Part shown: positions 55,872 to 63,795 of the stretch, in pieces
Numbering within the stretch: the first letter of the stretch is position 1
Layout of the letters: the number at the start of each line of letters is the position of its first letter
Assembly: GCF_000430585.1 (NCBI RefSeq)
Contig: NZ_AUMH01000014.1
Coordinates: forward strand, 1 to 64,000
DNA from: Alicyclobacillus herbarius DSM 13609
GTDB taxonomy: Bacteria > Bacillota > Bacilli > Alicyclobacillales > Alicyclobacillaceae
Direction of reading: 5' to 3'
DNA length: 64,000 nt
Notes under the pieces: model-generated
The model's database searches: none
Seen by the model: only the letters and a program-made list of their open reading frames with translations
What the model was told of the DNA's origin: nothing
Position numbers and translations under genes: made by a program

Positions 55872-56543
55872 ATGGCGCAATTCTTGTGGGTCATCTTGCC
55901 TTACCTGTCGATAGCTCTCATGGTTGTCGGCAGTGTCTATCGGTTTTGTTATCGCCCGCTGGGCTGGGGCTCGAAGTCCAGCGAGATTCTGGAGAAACGC
56001 TGGCTACGCCCAGGCAGTCTGCTGTTTCACTGGGGGCTGCTCTGTGTTATCGGGGGACACGTGATGGGGCTGTTGATCCCGATACAGGTCTATCACGCCT
56101 TAGGCATCAGAGACGAGCTGTACCACTTGGTCGCCGATGTCGCCGGTGGGCTTGCCGGGGTGTGTGCCACAGCCGGATCCGCCCTGTTGTTGCTGCGCAG
56201 ACTTGTGTTTGTGCGTGTGCGCCGCAACTCGTCGGTTGGTGATTTTGTCGCGTTGGCGCTGCTGTTTGTGGTATTGGCCCTGGGAACTGCACAAACCGTG
56301 CTCTACAACAACCTGGTGGGTCCTTATGAATACCGGACGAGCGTTGGACCCTGGATGCGGGGGCTGTTGTTCTTGCATCCGAGCGTGTCCTTGATGCATG
56401 GGGTTCCAATTCTGCTGCAGATTCACATCATCTCGACGTTTATGTTGTTTGCGGTTTGGCCGTTTACGCGTCTGGTACACGTCTGGAGTGTGCCACTTCG
56501 GTATCCAACCCGGGCACCGATTCAGTATCGTTCCCGTGGCTAA
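55872..56543 (+). CDS. narI: Respiratory nitrate reductase gamma subunit NarI
   Basis: This 223-residue membrane cytochrome b has five predicted helices. Heme-ligand His pairs appear in SLLFHWGLLCVIGGHVMGL and VSLMHGVPILLQIHIISTF. It takes electrons from menaquinol and delivers them to NarH. ATG 55872 has AGGAGGGG 5 bases upstream; GTG 55851 is less likely. It ends the narGHJI series; the mrp-like gene follows after about 130 bases. Confidence 0.94.
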   Translation: MAQFLWVILPYLSIALMVVGSVYRFCYRPLGWGSKSSEILEKRWLRPGSLLFHWGLLCVIGGHVMGLLIPIQVYHALGIRDELYHLVADVAGGLAGVCATAGSALLLLRRLVFVRVRRNSSVGDFVALALLFVVLALGTAQTVLYNNLVGPYEYRTSVGPWMRGLLFLHPSVSLMHGVPILLQIHIISTFMLFAVWPFTRLVHVWSVPLRYPTRAPIQYRSRG

Positions 56544-56677
56544 CACGGCTTGCTTTTGTGACTCACCTGGGCCCGTCTTCGTGATGAAGCGCACACCCGG
56601 CCGTGACTCCGTGTGCGATAATCGCCCTGAATGATGACCATGGTGGGGCAAAAGCGCGGCTTGGGGAGGGATTCGAT

Positions 56678-57781
56678 ATGGCGACCCGTGAAGAGGTGCT
56701 GGAGGCGCTGCGCGATGTGCAAGACCCGGAAGTGCATCGCAGCATCGTGGAATTAGACATGGTCAATGATCTTGTGGTAGAGGGAGACCACGTATCCGTG
56801 GAAATTCTGCTGACGATTCGTGGCTGCCCCCTGCATACCACCATTGAACGATCCGTCCGCGAGCGCCTTTTGGCACTCTCCGGCGTGAACGACGTGGATG
56901 TACGGATTGGGTATATGACGGATGAGCAGCGAGCCCGCTTCGCGGAAAAGGTTCGTGGCGTTTCTGCGCAACAAGGGACCCCGGCGATTCTGGCCGAGGA
57001 CAAAGGCGTCGAGTTTATCGCCATCGCGTCCGGAAAGGGTGGCGTCGGAAAGTCTACGGTGACCGCCAACCTTGCCCTGGCCTTGGCGCGAGAGGGTTTG
57101 CGGGTTGGTTTGGTAGACGCGGATATCTATGGTTTCAGCATTCCCGGCATTTTCGGCCTTGAACACCAGCGTCCTACGATGATTGATGACCTCATTATTC
57201 CGATTGAGGCACATGGGGTGAAACTGATCTCCATGCATTACTTTGTCCCGCCGGGGACGCCGGTGGTCTGGCGCGGACCGATGTTAGGAAAAATGCTGCG
57301 CAACTTTTTCTCCATGGTGCACTGGGACGACCTGGATGTCATGCTCTTGGACTTGCCGCCGGGGACCGGTGATATTGCGCTGGATGTCCATCAATTGCTG
57401 CCTAAGAGCAAGGAGATTGTCGTCACCACGCCGCAGGCTGACGCGGCGGCCGTCGCCGTCCGCGCCGGCCTGATGGCAAAGCGGACCAACCACGAGGTTC
57501 TTGGCGTGATCGAGAATATGGCGTTTTTCGAGTGCCCTGGCTGTGGGGAACGGACCTACCTGTTCGGTCGCGGCGGCGGGGACGCGGTCGCCGGCGCCTT
57601 AGGCGTGCCGGTGTTGGGCCGTGTGCCGCTTCGCGCAATGGACGACGGACGGTCGCCATTGTTTGTTGAACCCTCGCCTCCGGCCGAAGTGTATCAGGCT
57701 TTGGCCCGCCAGGTATATACGAAGATTCAGGCGGAGAAAGACCGAATCGGCCAAGGAGGCAATGGGCGTGCGCGTGCGTGA
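56678..57781 (+). CDS. mrp: Mrp/NBP35 family Fe-S carrier ATPase
   Basis: This 367-residue protein has an N-terminal DUF59/MIP18 domain (LRDVQDPEVHRSIVELDMV) and a deviant-Walker P-loop ATPase (IASGKGGVGKSTVTANLALA, then LVDADIYGFSIPG and LDLPPGTGDI). CPGC in AFFECPGCGERT is the Fe-S binding pair. Such proteins assemble or transfer iron-sulfur clusters; in Bacillus the homolog SalA also acts as a regulator. Being downstream of nar, it may help mature the many clusters of NarGH. ATG 56678 has GGGAGGG upstream; the frame upstream to 56603 is not coding-like. Confidence 0.92.
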   Translation: MATREEVLEALRDVQDPEVHRSIVELDMVNDLVVEGDHVSVEILLTIRGCPLHTTIERSVRERLLALSGVNDVDVRIGYMTDEQRARFAEKVRGVSAQQGTPAILAEDKGVEFIAIASGKGGVGKSTVTANLALALAREGLRVGLVDADIYGFSIPGIFGLEHQRPTMIDDLIIPIEAHGVKLISMHYFVPPGTPVVWRGPMLGKMLRNFFSMVHWDDLDVMLLDLPPGTGDIALDVHQLLPKSKEIVVTTPQADAAAVAVRAGLMAKRTNHEVLGVIENMAFFECPGCGERTYLFGRGGGDAVAGALGVPVLGRVPLRAMDDGRSPLFVEPSPPAEVYQALARQVYTKIQAEKDRIGQGGNGRARA

Positions 57782-58070
57782 ACACTTTTTGCTCGGAACG
57801 GAGATGGCCACCATCTCCGTTACGGCAAAGCGGGAGTGTCGGCGGGAAGATCTATTTCTTCACGTCATGGAAGCCATTGTCAGTCGCTATCAGGAGGAGT
57901 TTGGTCTAGACGCGCGAGAACGTCTCCTGGCTGAACTCGTGGGAAAATCCCATTTCGGACCCTTGACCTGGCGGCTTCGCCCGGAAGACTCGTGTTGGAG
58001 TCATGCGGAGAAGCTGGGTTTGAATACGGATGCGACCGGTCACGGCAATGGTTCCGAAGATATGAGATAA
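57768..58070 (+). CDS. Unknown small protein overlapping mrp end
   Basis: The product is about 100 residues. The start is GTG 57768, with AAGGAGG 9 bases upstream, or ATG 57762; both overlap the mrp stop, so translation is coupled. The sequence (HFLLGTEMATISVTAKRECR, LFLHVMEAIVSRYQEEFGLD, FGPLTWRLRPEDSCW) looks like a real soluble protein, but I recognise no family. A strong terminator follows, so it closes the mrp transcription unit. Confidence 0.6.
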   Translation: MRVREHFLLGTEMATISVTAKRECRREDLFLHVMEAIVSRYQEEFGLDARERLLAELVGKSHFGPLTWRLRPEDSCWSHAEKLGLNTDATGHGNGSEDMR

Positions 58071-58134
58071 GACCGATTATTCGAGGATACGAAGAGATAG
58101 TGCGGGGGGAAGGGAATGTGGCTGGGATGTGAAA

Positions 58135-58177
58135 GCGGACCAGGCTCGCCTCGAGGGCAGCTTGGTCCGCCTTTTTT
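58135..58177 (+). terminator. Rho-independent terminator closing the mrp unit
   Basis: GCGGACCAGGCTCGCC pairs with GGGCAGCTTGGTCCGC around TCGA, followed by CTTTTTT. It lies between the plus-strand mrp unit and the convergent DUF2249 operon. Confidence 0.85.
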
Positions 58178-58226
58178 GTCGTCCTTGCGGATTTGCTTGC
58201 TGTATCATCTGTGACGTTTTTAATTC

Positions 58227-58556
58227 TTAACTCAACTCCAGCGCCACCTTGGCCGATTCGTATAGGGCCGCCATACCGCCGTAAAGGATGTAGAAAAATG
58301 CGTCCGGGGCATCCAAGGAAAACGAGCGGTAGTTGCGTGGGTCTTCCCCAAGTACCCACTCAAATAGGCGGGCGCTGTCGTATGCGTAGAAGCAAAAGTT
58401 CGTATAGTCAAAGGCTGGCATTTTCTCGTAAATGGTGATGATATCGTGCGCGTATGTGGGAATGTTTCTCGCTGCCTGTTGAACCATGCGCAGGGCGTCC
58501 GCCTCATTCACGGAGATCCGCAATCCGCCCTTTTCCAATCGTTCTAGTTGTGCCAC
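58227..58556 (-). CDS. Unknown protein, third gene of the DUF2249 operon
   Basis: The product is 109 residues: a helical N-terminus (ISVNEADALRMVQQAARNIP) and an aromatic-rich central part (FDYTNFCFYAYDSARLFEWV), with a C-terminal YILYGGMAALYESAKVAL helix. No family is recognised. It lies 3 bases after the preceding gene on the same strand, so it is surely co-transcribed with it. Association with DUF2249 and a nitrate locus suggests a role in nitrogen-oxide metabolism, by context only. Confidence 0.6.
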   Translation of the reverse strand: MAQLERLEKGGLRISVNEADALRMVQQAARNIPTYAHDIITIYEKMPAFDYTNFCFYAYDSARLFEWVLGEDPRNYRSFSLDAPDAFFYILYGGMAALYESAKVALELS

Positions 58557-58559
58557 CCG

Positions 58560-58934
58560 TCATCTCTCCTCGCGGGCCGTAAAGGTAAATTCTCTAGCTG
58601 CCAGGGCTGCTTGAAATACCGGCAGTGGCAACAGCTCATCGCGCTGTAACAGGGTCGGTCGCGTCTGCAAGAATCCATCATCCGCTAAGTCTGGATTATT
58701 GGTGTCAAGGACGCCAGACTCCAGCATTCGGACGACGAGGGATAGACCCCACCACAAGGAGGGGTCATCCATAGGTTCGCCGGCCGCCATCTGTTGTACT
58801 TGCCAGACGGATTCATACGGCATTGGCACAAAGACGACCACGAATTGTGGGTGGCCGTCCTTGTCCAGCGTGAACACGCGCCGATACCCGTGCGCGATGT
58901 GGCCCTTTGGCAGCCACTGCACGCTTAGGGTCAT
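58560..58934 (-). CDS. Unknown protein, second gene of the DUF2249 operon
   Basis: The 124-residue protein has beta-rich segments (HIAHGYRRVFTLDKDGHPQF, VVVFVPMPYESVW) and a central LWWGLSLVVRMLESGVLD. It overlaps the DUF2249 gene by 4 bases. No family is recognised. Coupled translation with both neighbours implies a shared function. Confidence 0.62.
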   Translation of the reverse strand: MTLSVQWLPKGHIAHGYRRVFTLDKDGHPQFVVVFVPMPYESVWQVQQMAAGEPMDDPSLWWGLSLVVRMLESGVLDTNNPDLADDGFLQTRPTLLQRDELLPLPVFQAALAAREFTFTAREER

Positions 58935-59170
58935 GCGCTCACCCGGCCAATCTTCACCTGAAACGTCTCCGGCCCTTGCTCGAGGTACTCCCAGCTGAAC
59001 TGGCCCGGACGCTCCAGCTGAAACTGGTAGCGGAGAGGGACCGGATCGTGGTCATTGATAAGCAGCATGGCTTCTCCCGGCTTCAGGCTGTCGAACGTTT
59101 CGAAAATCACCTTGTGCTTCAACTGCGGGGGATACTCGGTCGCGCGGACCGTGGCCGCGAACTCGCTCAT
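58931..59170 (-). CDS. DUF2249 domain protein
   Basis: This protein of 79 residues has a sulfurtransferase-TusA-like fold typical of DUF2249: KHKVIFETFDSLKPGEAMLL, NDHDPVPLRYQFQLERPGQF and a C-terminal GPETFQVKIGRV. DUF2249 proteins often sit beside hemerythrin and denitrification genes, as here. ATG 59170 has GGAGG 10 bases upstream; an upstream ATG at 59227 would add 19 non-conserved residues. First gene of a three-gene minus-strand operon with an Fnr/Crp-type box about 75 bases upstream. Confidence 0.82.
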   Translation of the reverse strand: MSEFAATVRATEYPPQLKHKVIFETFDSLKPGEAMLLINDHDPVPLRYQFQLERPGQFSWEYLEQGPETFQVKIGRVSA

Positions 59171-59243
59171 TCGGAAACATCCTCCTTCGCCATGGGTATG
59201 GCTCTCTTGCACTTCGACTTTACTCATAGTTGGGCCAGGAAGG

Positions 59244-59259
59244 GGTGACTTGGGTCACA
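59244..59259. promoter_or_regulatory. Fnr/Crp-type box before the DUF2249 operon
   Basis: GGTGA-CTTGGG-TCACA; on the minus strand TGTGA-CCCAAG-TCACC, 9 of 10 matches to TGTGA-N6-TCACA. A minus-strand TAAAGT at 59217-59222 is a reasonable -10 and would put the box centre at about -41.5, the normal activating position. Confidence 0.6.
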
Positions 59260-59381
59260 GCGTTATATAAAAGCGTCGGCCATCGGGACATACAGGATAT
59301 GACATGTAGCGGGGTGTGATTCAACGCACCGGAGATTGGTGCCGGCATGGATTATGCTATAGAGGTCAAGGAGGGATGGAT

Positions 59382-59519
59382 ATGGAGGCGCACGGTCCAC
59401 TATACCACCGCAACGGAGCGCACATTTGGCCACGGGGACTGGCAATAGGGTTGGTTTCCTTAGCCATTGCCGCCATCGTGGCCGAAATCGTCTTAGGTAT
59501 CGCTTCGCTGGTTATCTGA
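59382..59519 (+). CDS. Small single-span membrane protein
   Basis: The product is 45 residues. A short polar N-terminus (MEAHGPLYHRNGAHIWPRG) is followed by one hydrophobic helix rich in Ala, Ile and Val to the C-terminus. AAGGAGG lies 7 bases before ATG 59382; ATG 59376 is too close to that site. No family is recognised. Confidence 0.55.
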   Translation: MEAHGPLYHRNGAHIWPRGLAIGLVSLAIAAIVAEIVLGIASLVI

Positions 59520-59685
59520 GTATCTTCTGGTCCGTCACCCGTCTTCTCGTTCTGACCTGGACTTCCTCTTCTGTCAAGATTGCTGATTCCGACAGAATGA
59601 AATAGTATAAATGGAGTTTCGCCAAGGACGCGATTCTCCGGATTGGATGCAGCGGGAACGCGTCCGAGTGGGAGGGGGAAGACGG

Positions 59686-60933
59686 ATGACGGTTCGGCAT
59701 GCCCAGACGAGGCCTGCGACGGGCCCACGCCGAATGCGGTTAGCGGTGGTGCTCGGTTGTTTGACCGGCTTGGGACCGTTCTCTATCGACATGTATCTAC
59801 CGGCCCTGCCGTCGCTTGCGTCTGACCTAAAGGTGAGCCCTTCCCTGGCGCAACTCAGCTTGACAGCTTGCTTGCTCGGCCTGGCGCTGGGGCAGCTGGT
59901 GGCAGGTCCCATCAGTGACGCGTTGGGACGCCGACGGCCGCTCTTGTGCGGCTTGGCGGTCTACGCCGCTGCGTCTGGGCTGTGCGCTTGGACGCACGCC
60001 ATTTGGGCTCTTGTTTTCATTCGCTTCTTTCAGGGACTCGCAGGGGCTTCCGGCATCGTCATCGCCCGGGCGGTGGCTCGGGACCATTTTGCAGGCGTGG
60101 AATTGACCCGCTTCTTTGCTCTCTTGATGCTGGTCAACGGGGCGGCTCCAGTTTTGGCGCCGATTGTAGGGGGACAGCTACTGCGGCTGACTTCCTGGCA
60201 TGGCATCTTTATTGTCCTTTGTCTGCTTGGGGTGGTTTTCTGGATGGCGAGCATGTTCTTCTTGCCGGAGAGTTTGCCTCCCGAAGGGCGAACCAGCGGG
60301 GGGTGGAGCACCACCATCCGATCATTGGGCGGGCTCCTTCGGGATGTGGAGTTTGTCGGTTTTGTACTGGCGCAAGGGATGGCGTTTGCCGCCATGTTTG
60401 GGTACATCTCCGGGTCGTCTTTTGTCCTGCAGGAGCTGTACGGGGTATCCCCCCAGGGATTCAGTGTCATTTTTGCCGTCAATGGGCTTGGCATCATCGC
60501 CGCGGGGCAATTGGCCGCCCGTGTCTCTATGCGTTTCGGAGAACGAAGGGTTCTGGCCGTCGGGCTCGGTTTGGCGGCAGCGGCCGGTTTGCTGCTGGTC
60601 GTGGGTGCCCTCTGGCATGCCGGATTGACGCTGGTCCTCATCGGCTTATTTGTAGCCGTCGCCAGCATTGGCTGCATCAGCACGACGTGCGGATCGCTCG
60701 CGTTGCAAAACCACGGGAAACGGGCGGGCAGCGCGTCGGCATGGCTGGGGGTGTCCGGAATGTTGCTCGGCAGCGTCGCCTCGCCGTTGGTGGGCATCGG
60801 CGGCAGCCATATGGCGCTGCCGATGGCGGTGGTCATCGCCGTCTGTCACCTGTTGGCGGGTTTGTGCTACTGGCTGTTCGCATCGAGGCCCTCGGGGCAC
60901 CGAGCGGCGATGCCACCCTCTGTGCAGGGGTGA
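59686..60933 (+). CDS. Bcr/CflA-type MFS drug efflux transporter
   Basis: This 415-residue 12-helix transporter has PFSIDMYLPALPSLASDL after the first helix, the hallmark of Bcr/CflA proteins. Motif A follows as GPISDALGRRRPLLCG, and a later RFFQGLAGASGIVIARAVAR is motif C-like. The family exports bicyclomycin, chloramphenicol and other small drugs; the substrate here is unknown. ATG 59686 has GAGGGGG nearby. A terminator follows about 60 bases after the stop. Confidence 0.9.
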   Translation: MTVRHAQTRPATGPRRMRLAVVLGCLTGLGPFSIDMYLPALPSLASDLKVSPSLAQLSLTACLLGLALGQLVAGPISDALGRRRPLLCGLAVYAAASGLCAWTHAIWALVFIRFFQGLAGASGIVIARAVARDHFAGVELTRFFALLMLVNGAAPVLAPIVGGQLLRLTSWHGIFIVLCLLGVVFWMASMFFLPESLPPEGRTSGGWSTTIRSLGGLLRDVEFVGFVLAQGMAFAAMFGYISGSSFVLQELYGVSPQGFSVIFAVNGLGIIAAGQLAARVSMRFGERRVLAVGLGLAAAAGLLLVVGALWHAGLTLVLIGLFVAVASIGCISTTCGSLALQNHGKRAGSASAWLGVSGMLLGSVASPLVGIGGSHMALPMAVVIAVCHLLAGLCYWLFASRPSGHRAAMPPSVQG

Positions 60934-60991
60934 CGGCTTACGCCGATGGTGTGTGGATGCTTCTCGAAACGGTGAGGCAGATAGCGAAACC

Positions 60992-61015
60992 GGGGCCGCA
61001 TGTTGCGGCCCCTTT
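60992..61015 (+). terminator. Rho-independent terminator after the Bcr/CflA gene
   Basis: GGGGCCGC, loop ATGTT region, GCGGCCCC and a short TTT. It separates the two transporter genes. Confidence 0.7.
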
Positions 61016-61111
61016 GCGTTGGTTTTGCGTTGGTATAGAAACTGTGATAGAGTAAGTAAGGTTTTTATTCAAGTTGCTGAAAGCGATTCCAGCATCCAGG
61101 GGGGGACACCG

Positions 61112-62413
61112 TTGAGACACAGGTATCGTTACTTTATCATGTCGCTGGTCGTACTTATGACCATGATAAACTATTTGGACCGCGGCGCGATTTCCTACGC
61201 AGCCAATCCAATCATTCAGGCGTTCCACCTCAATGCAGAGTCCTGGGGAGCCGTGTTGTCGTATTTTGGCTACGGGTACATGGTGGGTTCCATCGTCGGT
61301 GGCTTTTTGGCCGACCGGCTCGGTCCGAAATGGGTCTGGTTGACGGCCGGTAGTTTGTGGTCCATTTTTGAGATTTGCATGGCGTTTGCCGGAAACATCG
61401 GCATGGCCGTATTCGGCGGTTCCGCGTTGGCCGGATTTGCCGTGTTTCGGATTCTCTTTGGGGTCTCGGAAGGGCCGTTGTTCTCAACGATGAATAAGAC
61501 GGTGGCCAACTGGGCCAGTCCCAAAGAGAAAGGCTTCATGCAGTCGTTTGGACTGTTCGGAGTGCCGTTCGGATCGCTCATTACGGCGCCGATTGCGGTC
61601 GGGCTGCTGTCCATCACGACCTGGCAGACGACGTTCATCATTCTCGGCGTTTTGGGGATCATTTGGGTGTTGATCTGGGCTCGGGTGTTCACAAATAAGC
61701 CCGAACAGCACCCGAAAGTGACGCAGGAAGAGTTGGCGGTCATTCGCTCCAAAGAGGTGCTGGAGACCGAAGCCACTCTGGAGGAGTCGGAACAGAGCCA
61801 AGTTCCTTGGTACTATTTCTTTCGCCGCGCGACCTTGGTCTGTAACGCGATTGGTTACTTCGCCTTTCAGTATGTGAATTTTCTACTGTTGACTTGGACG
61901 CCCAAATATCTATTGGACACCTTCCATTATTCGTTAGGAAAGCTATGGTACATGGGTATGATTCCATGGATTGGGGCCTGCGTGACGGTGCTGTTGGGCG
62001 GCCGATTGTCTGACTGGTTGCGTCGGCGGACGGGGAGTCTCCGCCTGGCCCGGGCTGGGGTTGCCGTGGCGTCACTGTTGCTGACGGCGATATGTTTTAT
62101 GCTCATTCCGACGGTCCATTCGGTTGGGGCGGTGCTCTTGCTCATGGCTGTGGGCAATGCGTTTAACTTCCTGCCCAATTCGCTGTACTGGGCGATTGTC
62201 ATTGACACCGAACCGGCCCGAGCAGGGGCGTTTGGTGGCATCACGCACTTCATCACCAACATCGCGACCATTCTGGCTCCGGCGCTGACTGGCGTTTTGG
62301 TCGCGGCGCATGGGTATAGCGCGATGTTCGTGGCGGCCGCCATCGCTGCCGTTGTGGGCATGTTGGCGATGCTGTTTGTCCGGCCGGGCAAGCGGTTTGC
62401 GTCAGCCGCATAA
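61112..62413 (+). CDS. MFS transporter, anion:cation symporter (ACS) family
   Basis: This protein of 433 residues has 12 predicted helices. MTMINYLDRGAISYA at the first helix and GFLADRLGPKWVWL are the ACS-family signature, and RILFGVSEGPLFSTMNKTVA is also typical. ACS members import organic anions such as hexuronates, glucarate, phthalate or tartrate. The adjacent tartrate/malate dehydrogenase makes a dicarboxylate a good guess. The start is TTG 61112 with an AGGGGG stretch 7 bases upstream; the frame stays open upstream to 60668 only as a shadow of the previous gene. Confidence 0.85.
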   Translation: MRHRYRYFIMSLVVLMTMINYLDRGAISYAANPIIQAFHLNAESWGAVLSYFGYGYMVGSIVGGFLADRLGPKWVWLTAGSLWSIFEICMAFAGNIGMAVFGGSALAGFAVFRILFGVSEGPLFSTMNKTVANWASPKEKGFMQSFGLFGVPFGSLITAPIAVGLLSITTWQTTFIILGVLGIIWVLIWARVFTNKPEQHPKVTQEELAVIRSKEVLETEATLEESEQSQVPWYYFFRRATLVCNAIGYFAFQYVNFLLLTWTPKYLLDTFHYSLGKLWYMGMIPWIGACVTVLLGGRLSDWLRRRTGSLRLARAGVAVASLLLTAICFMLIPTVHSVGAVLLLMAVGNAFNFLPNSLYWAIVIDTEPARAGAFGGITHFITNIATILAPALTGVLVAAHGYSAMFVAAAIAAVVGMLAMLFVRPGKRFASAA

Positions 62414-62429
62414 GTTTATCCATTTGAAT

Positions 62430-62449
62430 GGACGGGGGATGTCCCGTCC
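62430..62449 (+). terminator. Hairpin between transporter and dehydrogenase genes
   Basis: GGACGGG and CCCGTCC flank a short loop. No long T-run, so it may only partly stop transcription or stabilise the mRNA between the two coupled genes. Confidence 0.45.
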
Positions 62450-62474
62450 GTTCTGCATTTGGAGGGGAAATAGC

Positions 62475-63530
62475 GTGAAACGTTTTGAGATTGCCGTGAT
62501 ACCCGGTGATGGCATCGGCCAGGAAGTGGTCCCTGCGGCCATGCGCGTGTTAGACGCGGTGGCGGAGCGACACGGCGGACTGGCTTTTACCTGGACGACC
62601 TTCCCGTGGGGCTGCGAGTACTACCTGGAGCATGGTGAAATGATGCCAGCGGACGGCATCCAGACCCTAAGCTCGTTTGATCAGATTTTTCTCGGCGCGG
62701 TCGGCATGCCGCGGTTGGTCCCTGACCATGTCTCGTTATGGGGATTGCTCCTTAAGATTCGGCGTGAGTTGGAACAGTCTATCAACATTCGGCCTGCGCG
62801 GAGATTGACCGGCCTGCCTTCGCCGCTCCGGGATGACACCCCATTCGACTTTGTGGTGGTCCGAGAGAACTCGGAGGGCGAGTATTCTGAAATTGGCGGT
62901 CGCATTCACCGCGATAAAGACGAGTTAGCCATCCAGAGCGCGGTATTCACGAAAAAGGCGACGAAACGGGCCATGGCTTACGCGTTTACGTTGGCCGCCC
63001 AGCGCCGGGGGCGGGTCACCAGCGCCACCAAGTCCAACGGGATTTATCACAGCATGCCGTTTTGGGATGATGTATTCCGCGAAGTGGCCACGGAATACCC
63101 GGACATCAAGACGGAAAGCCGCCACATCGATGCACTGGCGGCGATGCTGGTGATGAAACCGCAGGCGTTTGACGTGATTGTCGCGTCTAACCTGTTCGGG
63201 GACATCTTGACCGATTTGGGTGGGGCGATTATGGGCAGCATTGGCGTAGCGCCTGCAGCCAATCTGAACGTGGAACGCAAGTATCCATCCATGTTTGAAC
63301 CAGTTCATGGATCCGCTCCGGATATCGCGGGAAAGGGGATTGCCAATCCGCTCGGCCAGATCTGGACAGGGAAGTTGATGCTCGACTTCCTGGGTTATCA
63401 CGATGCGGGGGAGAGGCTGCTTGGGGCGATGGAGAGGGTCTTGGCTTCAGGAGTAAAGACCCCGGATTTGGGTGGCCGGCATTCGACCCAGGAGGTTACG
63501 GATGCTGTGATTGCCGCTCTCGACGAATAA
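62475..63530 (+). CDS. Tartrate dehydrogenase / D-malate dehydrogenase (decarboxylating)
   Basis: This 351-residue member of the isocitrate/isopropylmalate dehydrogenase family has FEIAVIPGDGIGQEVVPAAM at the N-terminus, active-site VVRENSEGEYSEIGGRIH with the conserved Tyr, catalytic Lys in SATKSNGIYHSMPFWDD, metal-binding Asp in ASNLFGDILTDLGGAI, and NAD-site EPVHGSAPDIAGKGIANP. The loop sequence fits the TtuC/DmlA subgroup rather than LeuB. It oxidises tartrate or D-malate with NAD. GTG 62475 has GGAGGGG upstream. It is likely co-expressed with the ACS transporter. Confidence 0.88.
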   Translation: MKRFEIAVIPGDGIGQEVVPAAMRVLDAVAERHGGLAFTWTTFPWGCEYYLEHGEMMPADGIQTLSSFDQIFLGAVGMPRLVPDHVSLWGLLLKIRRELEQSINIRPARRLTGLPSPLRDDTPFDFVVVRENSEGEYSEIGGRIHRDKDELAIQSAVFTKKATKRAMAYAFTLAAQRRGRVTSATKSNGIYHSMPFWDDVFREVATEYPDIKTESRHIDALAAMLVMKPQAFDVIVASNLFGDILTDLGGAIMGSIGVAPAANLNVERKYPSMFEPVHGSAPDIAGKGIANPLGQIWTGKLMLDFLGYHDAGERLLGAMERVLASGVKTPDLGGRHSTQEVTDAVIAALDE

Positions 63531-63618
63531 CCCCCCGGTGTATGTCGCACAAAATCGTGTTCGCGGCGTAACCCCGGTCGCCTCAACGCATAACCGTCAT
63601 CGGTTCTCTTTCTGCTGC

Positions 63619-63645
63619 AGCCTGGGCGAAAAACCCAGGCTGTTT
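63619..63645 (+). terminator. Rho-independent terminator after the dehydrogenase
   Basis: AGCCTGGG, loop CGAAAAA, CCCAGGCT followed by GTTTT. It lies about 90 bases after the stop; the rest of 63531-63795 holds no supported gene. Confidence 0.75.
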
Positions 63646-63795
63646 TGCACCCGTCTTCGTGCCGCTCTTTGCATCTCTGGGAACGGCTTTGTACAGACTA
63701 ATCGGGAGGGCCCCTCCGCGGTCGTCTACGTTCAAGGCCACTTCTCGGATACGCACTTTAAAGAATTTCAGGGCAAACCTACGGAGGCGAGACAC

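Noticed and set aside
60668-61111. Upstream extension of the ACS transporter frame
   Set aside because: It lies across the end of the Bcr/CflA gene and its terminator; recognisable transporter sequence starts at 61112.
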